Source of the DNA: Geodermatophilus ruber
Lineage (GTDB): Bacteria > Actinomycetota > Actinomycetes > Mycobacteriales > Geodermatophilaceae
Length of the DNA: 64,000 bases
Assembly: GCF_900114385.1 (NCBI RefSeq)
Contig: NZ_FOSW01000005.1
Coordinates: 182,980 to 246,979 of the forward strand
Reading direction: 5' to 3'
Shown here: positions 9,214 to 17,785 of the stretch, in pieces
How the letters are laid out: each line of letters begins with the position of its first letter
Numbering within the stretch: the stretch's first letter is position 1
Translations under genes and position numbers: made by a program
Notes under the pieces: model-generated
Databases searched by the model: none
Seen by the model: the letters and a program-made list of their open reading frames with translations, nothing else
Told to the model about the DNA's origin: nothing

Positions 9214-9276
9214 TGTCCCTTAAGTCCGCCCTCGAGGTCAGCCGGCGTGTTGTCTCAGAGCGGCCCACTCTGGGAC
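9214..9276. repeat. Imperfect direct repeat, right copy
   Basis: Partner of 8112-8176. The core 9252-9276 forms an inverted repeat with 9-base arms (one mismatch) around CGGCCCA. It lies just beyond the 3' end of a decayed recombinase on the minus strand. Confidence 0.6.
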
Positions 9277-9316
9277 TGAAGTGACCCCCGTCGGCCCAGG
9301 TGTGGTGGCCCGGCGG

Positions 9317-9581
9317 CTACCGGTCGAAGGCGTCACCGAGGGTCGACATGGCCTGGCGGCGACGTCGGGGGAGACGTGGTCGTAGATGTCGCCGGTGACG
9401 GCGGTCGACGCGTGGCCGAGGATCTCGCACACCACCTTGAGCGGCACGCCGCGGGTGAGCATGACGCTGGCGGCCGAGTGGCGAAGCGTGTGCGGCCCGG
9501 CGTGGGGCATCCGGAGTTCGCGTAGGTTCGCGTGAAGGGTTCCGGACCGAGGGGGTCCCCTGAAGAGAGGACCGTCCCCAA
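9317..9581 (-). pseudogene. Tyrosine recombinase (phage-type integrase), C-terminal relic
   Basis: Translating the minus strand in three frames gives the ordered C-terminal pieces of a tyrosine recombinase: GDPLGPEPFTRTYAN, then PHTLRHSAASVML with the HxLRH active-site box, LGHASTAVTGDIYDHV with the conserved LGHxS and the catalytic Tyr region, and finally QAMSTLGDAFDR before a stop at 9317. At least two frameshifts separate the pieces, and the N-terminal two thirds is missing. This is a dead integrase, evidence of past mobile DNA here. Confidence 0.75.
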
Positions 9582-9796
9582 CGTGGTGCACGTGGACCTG
9601 CCCATGCCAGTGATGAACGGCCTGGCGCGCAACGGAAGCGCTGCGCTCCGTCCGACCCGAGGTGCGGATCGTCCTGGTGACCGGGGAGACCCACGCGGCA
9701 CGGACCGAGGTCACAGCCGTCGGTGCGCAGGCCCTGGTGCCGAAAGACGTCAGGCCCGAGGCGATGTTCCGCTGCTTGCGCAAGGTCGCGTGCGGT
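9580..9796 (+). pseudogene. Response-regulator receiver domain relic
   Basis: The plus strand carries VVHVDLPMPVMNGLA, a receiver-domain phosphorylation-site block, and after a frameshift near 9635-9660 continues as VRIVLVTGE, then LVPKDVRPEAMF and CLRKVA, the end of a NarL-type receiver with its conserved Lys. The start of the domain and any DNA-binding output domain are missing. It abuts the antisense integrase relic almost exactly. Confidence 0.6.
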
Positions 9797-9872
9797 TTCC
9801 GGTGCTGCCCCTACTGGCTGGGACCCTGCCTGGGCCGCCGCGGCCCCCTCGGACATCGGGAGGTCGCGCTCA

Positions 9873-10820
9873 GTGACTCCTGCAGCGACGCGGGCGGGGG
9901 CGGTTCAGGCGCTGGACGAGCGGCCGTTGCTCATGCTGTGGATCGGTGTCGTGCTCTTCAGCCTCGGACCGGTGCTTGTCGCCGGCTCGACCACGTCCGG
10001 TGCTGTGCTGTCCTTCTGGCGTCTGTGGATCGGTGCCCTGCTGCTCGGGGCGCTCACGCTGTGGCGACACCGCGTACGGGGAACGCGTGCCAGCCGACGC
10101 GGGTGGGGGTGGACGGCGGCGGCCGGTCTGGCCTTCGGCACACACCAGTTGTTCTTCATGATCTCGATCAAGGCGACGTCGGTGGTCGACGTGACCCTGA
10201 TGCAGGTGCTGCAACCGATCCTGGTCGGAGTCCTCGCCTTCGTGGTCTTCGGCGAGCGTCCTGGCCTCGCCTTCCGCCTCTGGTCGGTGCTCGCGGGTGT
10301 CGGCGCGGCTCTGGTCGTCCTGGCGGGTACCACGGGACCGGAGGGAAATCCGGTCGGCATGGCGTTGGCGCTGGCGAACGTGGTGTGCTTCGCCTTCTAC
10401 TTCGTCTGGTCCAAGCAGGCGATGGCCCACATCGGCGCGTTGCCCTTCCTGCTGGGGGTGGCGGTCGTCGCCGGTCTGGCCGTCTCGTTGTTCGCCGCGG
10501 TGACCGGGGAACGGGTCTCGAGCATCGACACCACGGACCTGCTGATCGCGGCGAGCATCGCGGTCGTTCCCGGTGCCTTGGGCCACTTCCTCACGACGCA
10601 TTCGCTGTCGCGGGTTCCGGCCAACCTGCCGCCGGTGATGCAGCTCGCCATGCCGTTCCTCTCCGGCGGCCTCGCCTGGCTGCTGCTGGGCGAGGGCTTC
10701 ACCCTGATGCACGTGGTCGGTGGCCTGGTGACCGTGGTCGGTGTCGTGGGTGCCCTGCTCTCACCTGCCGACCGGCGACGAGTGGTCCCCGAGTCCCCGG
10801 GACCGGTCACGCCGGACTGA
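9873..10820 (+). CDS. EamA/DMT-family transporter
   Basis: The 315-residue membrane protein has about ten predicted helices in two EamA repeats; conserved blocks include LMQVLQPILVGVLAFVVFGE and the C-terminal AMPFLSGGLAWLLLGE. GTG 9873 is chosen because GGGAGG lies 9 bases upstream; the frame stays open further up, but that part is the response-regulator relic read in another frame. It is only distantly similar to the EamA gene at 8251. Substrate unknown. Confidence 0.87.
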   Translation: MTPAATRAGAVQALDERPLLMLWIGVVLFSLGPVLVAGSTTSGAVLSFWRLWIGALLLGALTLWRHRVRGTRASRRGWGWTAAAGLAFGTHQLFFMISIKATSVVDVTLMQVLQPILVGVLAFVVFGERPGLAFRLWSVLAGVGAALVVLAGTTGPEGNPVGMALALANVVCFAFYFVWSKQAMAHIGALPFLLGVAVVAGLAVSLFAAVTGERVSSIDTTDLLIAASIAVVPGALGHFLTTHSLSRVPANLPPVMQLAMPFLSGGLAWLLLGEGFTLMHVVGGLVTVVGVVGALLSPADRRRVVPESPGPVTPD

Positions 10821-10943
10821 GGCCCGCCCGCCCACGAACGTGCACTAGTGGCAGCCGTCCCGGCACAGGCAGTCACCAGTGACGGCATCAGCTCGCTGGG
10901 GAGCGCTGCGACGGTGTTGGTGCCGGCTGACGCCCGCCGCGAG

Positions 10944-11133
10944 TCAGCCGGTCGTCCGGCATGCGTCGCGCCGGTGGGCGACGTCGAGGACGGCGACGGT
11001 TGGGGTGGTCGAGCAGCGAGCCGAGGACGAACGCATGGGCGGCCGCGGAGACGGCGTCGGGGAGTTGGCCGGTGAGCTGGCGACGGGCAGTCGGGGTGAT
11101 GGCAAGGAGGTAGCACTCCGGAGCGTCGGTCAC
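10944..11133 (-). pseudogene. RelE/ParE-type toxin with internal deletion
   Basis: From GTG 11133 the frame reads YLLAITPTARRQL, then a RelE-like helix (LPDAVSAAAHAFVLGSLLDHPN). Directly after HPN a different frame carries TVAVLDVAHRRDACR and a stop at 10944, the usual RelE C-terminus. About 35 central residues, including the catalytic strand pair, are gone and the frame is shifted. No antitoxin is present: prfC ends only 39 bases upstream. The rest of 10821-11172 shows nothing recognisable. Confidence 0.65.
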
Positions 11134-11172
11134 TGCCGCTGACTGCGTCGGCGGGGGCCGGCCGCCCCGCGG

Positions 11173-12798
11173 TCAGCCGAGTTCGGCGGCGACCATCGGG
11201 GTCAGCGTGAGGTGCGGCTTGTTGCGCTCGAGCACCTGCAGCGCCCACTTGTTCGTGAACAGGGCCAGCAGCTCGCCGTCGGCGCGCTGCAGCACCTCGA
11301 CGTCCCGGGCGGTGGCGAGCTCGGGCGCGGACTTCCGGTCGGTGATCCGGGCGATCTTGTAGGGGAGTGGCTCCAGGGTGATCCGGGCGCCGAACTCGTG
11401 CTCCATGCGGTGGCTGGCCACCTCGAACTGCATGGGGCCGACGACGGCGAACACCGGGGCACCGTCCCCGCGCCGCTCGGAGACCAGCACCTGGACGACA
11501 CCCTCGCCGCCCAGGGTCTCGATGCCCTTGCGGAACTGCTTGTACTTCGACGTGTCCGCCGCCCGGGCGACGGCGAAGTGCTCCGGGGCGAAGGTGGTGA
11601 TGGGGGGATAGATGACCGGGTCGCCGGCGTAGAGGGTGTCGCCGACGCCGAGGGCCGCGGCGTTGACCAGGCCGACGACGTCCCCGGGGTAGGCCGTCTC
11701 GATCGTCTCCCGCTCCCGGCCGAGCACCTGCTGGGCGTACTTGGTGGCGAACGGCCGGCCGGTGCGGCCGTTGGTGACGACCATGCCGCGCTCGAAGACG
11801 CCCGAGCAGACCCGCAGGTAGGCCAGCCGGTCGCGGTGCCCGGCGTCCATGCCCGCCTGCACCTTGAACACGAACCCGCTGAACGGCGCGTCCAGCGGGC
11901 GCGGCTTGCCGTCCTCGTCGGGCCGGTCGACCGGGGCGGGGGCCAGGCCGACCAGGACGTCGAGCAGCTGGCCGACGCCGAAGTTGGACACCGCGGAGGC
12001 GAACAAGACCGGCGTGCTGGCGTGGGCCAGGAACAGCTCCTGGTCGTGCACGGCACCGGTCTCTGCCAGCAGCTCGGACTCCTCGACCGCGCGCAACCAG
12101 GTGTCGCCCTCCCGGGCCAGCGCCTCCTCGGCGGAGAACACCTGTTCCGGGGCGATCGTCGCCCCGCCGGCGGTCCGGGTGAAGTGGCGGTAGGTACCGT
12201 CGCGCCGGTCGAGGACGCCGCGGAAATCCCCGGCGATCCCGACCGGCCAGGTCAGCGGGGTGGGGGCCAGCCCGGTTCGGTCGGCCACCTCGTCCATCAG
12301 CGCGAGCGCGTCCATGCCGGGGCGGTCCCACTTGTTGACCACGGTGATCACCGGGATCCCCCGGTGACGGCAGACGGCGTACAGCTTCATGGTCTGCGCC
12401 TCGAGGCCCTTCGCGGCGTCGATGAGCATGACCGCGGCGTCGACCGCGGTGAGCACCCGGTAGGTGTCTTCGGAGAAGTCGGCGTGGCCGGGGGTGTCGA
12501 GGAGGTTGATCACGGTGTCGCGGTAGGAGAACTGCAGCGCCGCCGAGGTGATGGAGATCCCGCGGGCGCGCTCCATGTCCATCCAGTCCGACACCGTGCC
12601 CCGCCGGCCGGCCTTGCCGTGCACCGCACCGGCCTGGCCGATGACACGGGCGTGCAGAGCCAGGGCCTCGGTGAGCGTCGACTTCCCGGCGTCGGGGTGG
12701 CTGATCACGGCGAAGGTGCGCCGGCGAGCGGCCTCGGCCACCACGTCGGCCGGCGTCCCTCCCGCGGTGTCCGTGCGGGTGGGGGCGGTCGCGGTCAT
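11173..12798 (-). CDS. prfC: Peptide chain release factor 3
   Basis: The 541-residue translational GTPase has G1 HPDAGKST, a switch region around ERARGISIT, G3 DTPGH, and G4 NKWD, followed by the RF3-specific domains (LYAGDPVIYPP, VGPMQFEV, ALFTNKWALQ). RF3 recycles RF1/RF2 from the ribosome after peptide release; its distribution in actinobacteria is patchy. ATG 12798 follows AGGGAG. It is flanked by relics (RelE downstream, MerR upstream), so it may have arrived with accessory DNA, although its composition matches the neighbours. Confidence 0.93.
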   Translation of the reverse strand: MTATAPTRTDTAGGTPADVVAEAARRRTFAVISHPDAGKSTLTEALALHARVIGQAGAVHGKAGRRGTVSDWMDMERARGISITSAALQFSYRDTVINLLDTPGHADFSEDTYRVLTAVDAAVMLIDAAKGLEAQTMKLYAVCRHRGIPVITVVNKWDRPGMDALALMDEVADRTGLAPTPLTWPVGIAGDFRGVLDRRDGTYRHFTRTAGGATIAPEQVFSAEEALAREGDTWLRAVEESELLAETGAVHDQELFLAHASTPVLFASAVSNFGVGQLLDVLVGLAPAPVDRPDEDGKPRPLDAPFSGFVFKVQAGMDAGHRDRLAYLRVCSGVFERGMVVTNGRTGRPFATKYAQQVLGRERETIETAYPGDVVGLVNAAALGVGDTLYAGDPVIYPPITTFAPEHFAVARAADTSKYKQFRKGIETLGGEGVVQVLVSERRGDGAPVFAVVGPMQFEVASHRMEHEFGARITLEPLPYKIARITDRKSAPELATARDVEVLQRADGELLALFTNKWALQVLERNKPHLTLTPMVAAELG

Positions 12799-12829
12799 GA
12801 GTAACTCTCCCTGGTCTGGCGTGGTCGTT

Positions 12830-13070
12830 CCTCGTGGCGGGCGTAGGGCGTCGGCGAACTCGGCAGCGCTCGTGCAGGGCCGGAGCCCGCTGACGGGCGA
12901 GCTCCCGGCACATGGCCGGCCGCTCCGCCAGCACCGCCGGCGGAGCGGCCGTGGCGCGCGCCCCGGCCGGTCATCTCGTACAGCAGTCCGAGGACCTCCC
13001 GCATTTCCTCGAGGCTGAACTCCAGCGGCTCGAGCCGGCGGATCGCTGCAGCCGGGCGCCGTCGCTGACT
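12830..13070 (-). pseudogene. MerR-family regulator relic
   Basis: Minus-strand pieces in three frames form the middle and end of a MerR protein in the right order: RRLEPLEFSLEEMREVLGLL (the MerR signature helix), then LAERPAMCRELARQRA (dimerisation helix), then AAEFADALRPPRG. Two frameshifts separate them and the N-terminal winged helix is missing. Short matches make this a moderate call. Confidence 0.5.
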
Positions 13071-13088
13071 CGCCGACCTGTAGCTGGC

Positions 13089-13172
13089 CGGTTGGCTCGC
13101 GATTATGAGGTCTACGACCTCATGGCGGCTGCGGCGGTTCCGGTGAAGGAGATCGCCCGGCGGATAGCCGTT
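13089..13172 (+). pseudogene. Possible IS21-type transposase N-terminal relic
   Basis: The plus frame reads RLARDYEVYDLMAAAAVPVK then EIARRIAV, which resembles the start of IstA-like transposases (VPxKEIARRLGVS helix-turn-helix). The similarity stops after about 28 residues and no insertion-sequence ends are visible. It could instead be a different helix-turn-helix protein. Confidence 0.35.
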
Positions 13173-13260
13173 CGGCATGGCCGGGAGCACCGCGCTCCCG
13201 CCCCGGAGAGACCGTCTCGCTCAGGTTCTTCGGGACATGGAGACGCTGCGTGCGTGGTGA
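13171..13260 (+). pseudogene. Truncated antitoxin C-terminus ahead of mazF
   Basis: A 29-residue frame ends RDRLAQVLRDMETLRAW and overlaps the following toxin start by 11 bases, the layout of a toxin-antitoxin pair. In-frame stops at 13144 and 13159 cut off the N-terminal DNA-binding part, so only the toxin-binding tail remains. Confidence 0.45.
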
Positions 13261-13561
13261 GGTCTACCGCCTGCGCTCTCCTCGTGGCGCCCGTGGCCAT
13301 GAGCAGGCCGGCGTCCGCTACACGGTGGTCGTCCAGTCCGACCTGCTGCCTCTGTCGACCTGGCTGGTCGCGCCCACGTCCACCTCGGCACGCGCGGCCA
13401 CCTTCCGTCCTGAGGTGTCCATCGAGGGCCGCCTGACCCGGGTGCTGGTTGAGCAGACGAGTGCTGTGGATCCGCAGCGCCTGGGGGAGTCGACCGGGCA
13501 CCTCGGCTTCGATGAACTGCGCCAGGTTGACGCCGCACTGCGCCTGGTCCTCACCCTGTGA
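13250..13561 (+). CDS. mazF: MazF/PemK-family toxin endoribonuclease
   Basis: The 103-residue protein begins RGEVYRLR and contains RYTVVVQSD and a VAPTSTSARAA loop, the fold signature of the MazF/PemK family (ribosome-independent mRNA cleavage). Length is normal and the frame is intact. GTG 13250 overlaps the end of the truncated antitoxin. Without a full antitoxin it should be harmful unless inactive, poorly expressed, or neutralised by an antitoxin encoded elsewhere. Confidence 0.8.
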   Translation: MRGEVYRLRSPRGARGHEQAGVRYTVVVQSDLLPLSTWLVAPTSTSARAATFRPEVSIEGRLTRVLVEQTSAVDPQRLGESTGHLGFDELRQVDAALRLVLTL

Positions 13562-13766
13562 GGAACACCCAGCACGTGTCTCGTCAGTGGCTCGCCGCCG
13601 GGACACGAACCGTCCTTCAGCAGTGACTCCTCGTGTTGTGGAAGGGCGCAGCGACCATGGTGGAGCCCTTCGGCATGCCAGTGCGCGCGCTCACGCGCAC
13701 CTCCGCCCATGTACCCGGATCAGCTGAATCGGGGCCGCTGTGGTTGGTGCCTCCGAGCACACGCAA
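13562..13766. other. Gene-free stretch, no recognised content
   Basis: The gap from mazF to maiA (13562-13875) holds only the hairpin at 13767-13801. Short frames on both strands have no recognisable domains; none is called. Confidence 0.4.
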
Positions 13767-13801
13767 CCGTCCCTGCTCCGTCAGGGACGGAGCAGGGACG
13801 G
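13767..13801 (-). terminator. Perfect 16-base hairpin after the catabolic operon
   Basis: 13767-13782 pairs perfectly with 13786-13801 around a 3-base loop. It lies 75 bases beyond the stop of the last operon gene, maiA, and is a likely terminator for the 11-gene minus-strand operon; it also faces the plus-strand mazF. Confidence 0.65.
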
Positions 13802-13875
13802 AGGACTTTCGTGTCATCGACGGCGCCGTCAGTCATCTCCGATCGGGCCTCGACCGTGGTGCCGAAAACTGCCAG

Positions 13876-14685
13876 TCAGCTCAGCTCGCCCGTGAGCAGG
13901 CGTCCGGCTCCGCTGATGGCCGGCCGGTGGCCTAGTGCTCGGAGCACCTCGAAGGTGGTCGCCGTCGCAGCGGTGACCACCGGCAGCCCCAGTTCGTCCT
14001 CGACCCGCTGGACGGCAGCGAGGGACGGCATCTGCACGCAGGCCGACAGGACGATCGCCTCGGCGCCCTCGCGCTCCAGGCCTCGGGCGATGTCCGGCAG
14101 GTTCTCTGGGTCCAGCCGGCCGACGGCGAGGTTGTCCGGCACCTCGAGGGCGACCGCGTCGAGGACCTCGATGCCCTCACCCTCGATGTACTCCCGGACC
14201 ATCTGGGTCAGCGGCGCCATGTACGGGGTCACGATGGCCACCCGGTGGGCGCCGATGGTCTGCAGGGTGCGCACCAGGGCGCCGGCGCTGCTGACCACGT
14301 CGGCGGGGTGCCCGTTGTCTCGGGCGGCTTCCCCGATGACCTGCTCGGACTCCTTGTGCGCGCCGGGGCCCTGTGCCATGACGGCGACCAGGCAGGCGTA
14401 GGCGATGACGTCCACATCGGCGTCGGATACGGCGGTCGCGCACTCGGCCGCCTTTCCCACCATCGCGAGCAGTTCCTCCCTGTTGACCTGCTTCATCGCC
14501 GCGCGGGCCGAGTGGAACGTGTAGCGGTGCCCGGTGGCCTCCGACTGCCGGCGAAACAGCTCCGGCAGCTCGGTCTCCATCGTGGTGTTCGAGCTCGGCA
14601 CGATGAGGCCGACCCGGGAGGAGCCGGGAGCCTGTGGAGCCGGGCTGTTCTCGCAGGCTGCCGCGGTTGTGGGATCGATGGTCAT
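13876..14685 (-). CDS. maiA: Maleate cis-trans isomerase
   Basis: The 269-residue Asp/Glu racemase-fold protein has the maleate isomerase signature GLIVPSSNTTMETE and the two catalytic cysteines, Cys98 in YACLVAVM and Cys216 in LSACVQMPS. It converts maleate to fumarate, the last step of the maleamate pathway (NicE in nicotinate degradation). Its ATG overlaps the stop of the molybdenum hydroxylase large subunit (TGATG), so translation is coupled; a GGAGGAG site is also present. Arylmalonate decarboxylase is a related fold, but the signature and context favour maleate. Confidence 0.9.
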   Translation of the reverse strand: MTIDPTTAAACENSPAPQAPGSSRVGLIVPSSNTTMETELPELFRRQSEATGHRYTFHSARAAMKQVNREELLAMVGKAAECATAVSDADVDVIAYACLVAVMAQGPGAHKESEQVIGEAARDNGHPADVVSSAGALVRTLQTIGAHRVAIVTPYMAPLTQMVREYIEGEGIEVLDAVALEVPDNLAVGRLDPENLPDIARGLEREGAEAIVLSACVQMPSLAAVQRVEDELGLPVVTAATATTFEVLRALGHRPAISGAGRLLTGELS

Positions 14686-17135
14686 CAGTAGCCAACTCCT
14701 CCGTCGGGAAGGTTTTCTCGGGTGGGGGTGAGCTCCTCGTCGAAGCCCTGGCCGTCGGAGCGTCCGGAGAGCGCGCGCCACACGGCCTCCGGGGTGATGG
14801 GGAGCGTGTCCAGCTCGACGCCGAAGTCGGCGAGCGCGTCGCAGATCGCGTTGGCCACGGCTGCACCCGGCGGAATGGTGCCGACCTCGCCGACGCCGCG
14901 GATGCCGAACGGCGTCACGGGGGAGGGGACCTCCGTGTGCAGCAGCTCGATCGGCGGCAGGTCGGCCGCCGTCGGTGGGAAGTAGTCGACCATCGACCCG
15001 TTGACCAGCTGCCCGGTCTCCGCGTCGTAGCGCAGCTCCTCGGTGAGCGCCGCGCCGAAGCCCTGCGCCAGCGCGCCGCGGACCTGGCCGTCGACCACCG
15101 TCGGGTTCACCACCGTCCCGGCGTCGTGCACCATGACGAAGCGCTCGATCTCGAACTCCCCCGTCCCCGGGTCGACGGCGACCAGCGCCGCCGCGGTGCC
15201 GAAGGAGTACGCAGCGTCGGCGGGCTCGAAGTGGCTGGTCGCCTCCAGGCCGGGCTCTTCCCCCGGCGGGATGCCCTGCCCCGTGATCGCCGTGCCGAAG
15301 ACCTCGGCCAGCGTCACCGACACGGAGGCGTCGTCCCGACGGCGGACCACCGGCCCGGCGATCTCCAGCAGCTCCGGGTCGCTCTCCAGCCGCCAGGCGG
15401 CCAGGCGCAGCGTCTTGGCCGCCAGCTCCTCGGCCGCCTCCTTGAGCGCCCCGGACGCCGCGATCATCGTCCGCGACGCGAAGGCGCCGGTGTTCAGCGG
15501 CGAGGCCGAGGTGTCACCGGCGTGCACCTTGACGGCGTCGTACCCGATGCCGAACACCTCGCTGACCACCTGGGCGAACGCCGTCTCGGCGCTCTGCCCC
15601 ATGGTGGAGACACCGGTCCAGACGTCGATGCCCCCGGACCGGTTGGCCCGCAGGGTCACGCTCTCGTGCGCGCCGAACTGCGAGCCGCGGCGGGCGAGGA
15701 AGCGGGCGCTGGCGTAGCCGGTGCGCTCGACGAAGGAGGAGAAGCCGATGCCGCGGATCCGGCCGTCGGCCCGCGGGGTGCGGGGGGTACCCCGGTGGGC
15801 GTCCCAGCCGATCGCCTCGGCGGCCATCCGCAGGCACTTCTCGTAGTCGCCGCTGTCGTAGACCGCGCCGGTGGGGTTCTTCCACGGCAGCTCGGCGGGC
15901 GTGAGCATGTTCTTGGCGCGCAGCTCCACCGGGTCGAGGTCCAGCCGGCGGGCGAGGGTGTCCATCAACCGCTCGTAGGCGAAGTTGACCTCCGGCTGGC
16001 CGTACCCCCGGTAGGCGCCGATCGGCGTCTTGTTGGTGAGCGTGACCCGCCGCTCGGCGTACCCGTCGGTGACCCGGTACGGGCCGTTGAGCACGACGCT
16101 GGACAGCTGCGCCGAGCCGAACGGGGAGTTCCAGCCGCCGATGTCGGTGGCGTAGACGTCGGTCATGGCCAGGATCCGGCCCTCGGCGTCGGCGGCGATC
16201 CGGTAGTCGTGCACCGACTCGCGGGCGTGCGTGGAGTTCCGGAAGTGCTCGGCGCGGTCCTCGGTCCACTTCACCGGCCGGCGCAGCGCCATGGCGTGCA
16301 GGCAGGCCAGCACGTCCTCGGGGAAGACGCCGAGCTTGAGGCCGAAACCACCGCCGACGTCGGAGGCGACCGCGCGGATGTCGCTCTCCTGCAGCCGCAG
16401 CGACTCGGCCAGCTGCTTGCGGATCAGGTGCGGCACCTGGGTGGAGGTGTGCACCGTCAGCTCCCGGGCGCCGGGGCGCCACTCGGCGACGACGGCACGG
16501 GTCTCCATCGGCAGCGCGGTCACCCGGTTGATCCGGAAACGGCCCTCGACGACGACGTCGGCCTCGCGGATCCGCGCCTCGGGGTCGCCGCTGCCGTCGG
16601 AGTTGGCCGCCAGCAGATTGGAGTCCAGGACGTCGGGGTGCAGGACGGGCGCCCCCGGCTCGAGCGCGGCGAGCACGTCGACGACGTGCGGCAGCGGCTC
16701 GTACTCGACGTCGACCAGCTCGAGGGCGTCCTCGGCGACGTGCCGGCTGGTCGCCACGACGCTGACCACCGGCTGGCCCTCGTGGGTGGCCACGTCCTGG
16801 GCCAGCGCGTAGTACGGCAGCCGCGGCGCGCCGGGCACCGGGCGCAGCACGCCCAGGGGCTCGGTGGCGGCGCGGACGTCGGCGCCGGTCAGGACGTGCT
16901 TGACGCCCTCGAGCTGCTCGGCGGCGGAGGTGTCGATGCGCACGATCCGGGCGTGCGGGTAGGGGCAGCGGCCGACGGCCATGTGCAGCACGTGCGCCGG
17001 CTCGACGTCGTCGGTGAACCGGCCGTCGCCGCGCAGCAGCCGGTCGTCCTCCTTGCGCAGCTGCCAGGAGCCGATGACGCCGCGCGTGACGGGGCCGGAG
17101 CGGTCGGCCGCGGCCGGGCGCTCGACGGTGGTCAT
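14685..17135 (-). CDS. Molybdenum hydroxylase large subunit (xanthine dehydrogenase family)
   Basis: The 816-residue subunit binds the molybdopterin cofactor: the GGGFG block (DVGGGFGLK), GAYRGYGQPE, and near the C-terminus GVGEVGT with the catalytic Glu of the family. It lacks the AYRCSFR loop of form I CO dehydrogenase, so it is not a true CoxL. With the [2Fe-2S] subunit (17132-17662) and FAD subunit (21009-21872) it forms a three-subunit hydroxylase that would hydroxylate the pyridine ring next to nitrogen. Its ATG overlaps the small-subunit stop. The substrate (3-hydroxypyridine or a similar ring) is inferred from neighbours. Confidence 0.9.
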   Translation of the reverse strand: MTTVERPAAADRSGPVTRGVIGSWQLRKEDDRLLRGDGRFTDDVEPAHVLHMAVGRCPYPHARIVRIDTSAAEQLEGVKHVLTGADVRAATEPLGVLRPVPGAPRLPYYALAQDVATHEGQPVVSVVATSRHVAEDALELVDVEYEPLPHVVDVLAALEPGAPVLHPDVLDSNLLAANSDGSGDPEARIREADVVVEGRFRINRVTALPMETRAVVAEWRPGARELTVHTSTQVPHLIRKQLAESLRLQESDIRAVASDVGGGFGLKLGVFPEDVLACLHAMALRRPVKWTEDRAEHFRNSTHARESVHDYRIAADAEGRILAMTDVYATDIGGWNSPFGSAQLSSVVLNGPYRVTDGYAERRVTLTNKTPIGAYRGYGQPEVNFAYERLMDTLARRLDLDPVELRAKNMLTPAELPWKNPTGAVYDSGDYEKCLRMAAEAIGWDAHRGTPRTPRADGRIRGIGFSSFVERTGYASARFLARRGSQFGAHESVTLRANRSGGIDVWTGVSTMGQSAETAFAQVVSEVFGIGYDAVKVHAGDTSASPLNTGAFASRTMIAASGALKEAAEELAAKTLRLAAWRLESDPELLEIAGPVVRRRDDASVSVTLAEVFGTAITGQGIPPGEEPGLEATSHFEPADAAYSFGTAAALVAVDPGTGEFEIERFVMVHDAGTVVNPTVVDGQVRGALAQGFGAALTEELRYDAETGQLVNGSMVDYFPPTAADLPPIELLHTEVPSPVTPFGIRGVGEVGTIPPGAAVANAICDALADFGVELDTLPITPEAVWRALSGRSDGQGFDEELTPTRENLPDGGVGY

Positions 17136-17662
17136 CGCGCACCTCCCGGCAGGGACGCGGCGGCCTCGTCCGCCGGTCGCTCCACGGACTCGGCGAAGTA
17201 CCGCTCGATCGCCGTCACGATGTTCTCGTATCCGGTGCAGCGGCACAGCACACCGGCGATCTCCTCGCGGATCTCCTCGCGGGAGGGGTGCCCGCCCTGG
17301 TGGGCCAGCGCGGTCGCGGTCATGAGCATTCCGGGGGTGCAGAAGCCGCACTGCAGCGCGTGCTGCTCCTTGAAGCACTGCTGCAGCGGGTTGAGCTCGT
17401 CGTCGACGGCGAGGGACTCGACGGTTTGCACGTTCCGGCCGTCGAGCTGGCAGGCCAGCATCAGGCAGGACTTCACTGCCTCGCCGTCCACCACGACCGT
17501 GCACATGCCGCAGGAGCCCTGCTCGCAGCCCACGTGCGTGCCGGTCAGGCCCAGCCGCTGGCGGAGGAAGTCGGCGACGTGCAGCCGCGCCGGCACGGTG
17601 GCGGTCACCACCTCGCCGTTGACGGTCGTGGTCAGCTCGACGAGCGGCTCGGGGGCGGTCAT
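17132..17662 (-). CDS. Molybdenum hydroxylase [2Fe-2S] small subunit
   Basis: The 176-residue protein has the N-terminal plant-type ferredoxin cluster (Cys46, 51, 54, 66 in CEQGSCGMC ... C) and the C-terminal four-helix cluster (Cys105, 108, 140, 142 in CGFC and CRC). It carries electrons from the molybdenum centre to FAD. It overlaps the large subunit by four bases (ATGA). A 123-base gap separates it from nicX upstream; no promoter is obvious there. Confidence 0.95.
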   Translation of the reverse strand: MTAPEPLVELTTTVNGEVVTATVPARLHVADFLRQRLGLTGTHVGCEQGSCGMCTVVVDGEAVKSCLMLACQLDGRNVQTVESLAVDDELNPLQQCFKEQHALQCGFCTPGMLMTATALAHQGGHPSREEIREEIAGVLCRCTGYENIVTAIERYFAESVERPADEAAASLPGGAR

Positions 17663-17785
17663 TGCCGTCCCCCCGCTCGATCAGCCGTGCTCCGGCTCTC
17701 GGCACCCAGGTGGCGGGTGGTGCGGTCGGTTCTCGTCACAGGATGTCCAAGGAGGTCGAAGGGCTGGTCGAGCGGGGGGCAGGGG

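Noticed and set aside
14685-17135. Aerobic CO dehydrogenase large subunit (coxL)
   Set aside because: The AYRCSFR active-site loop of form I CoxL is absent (GAYRGYGQPE instead), and the operon is a pyridine pathway.
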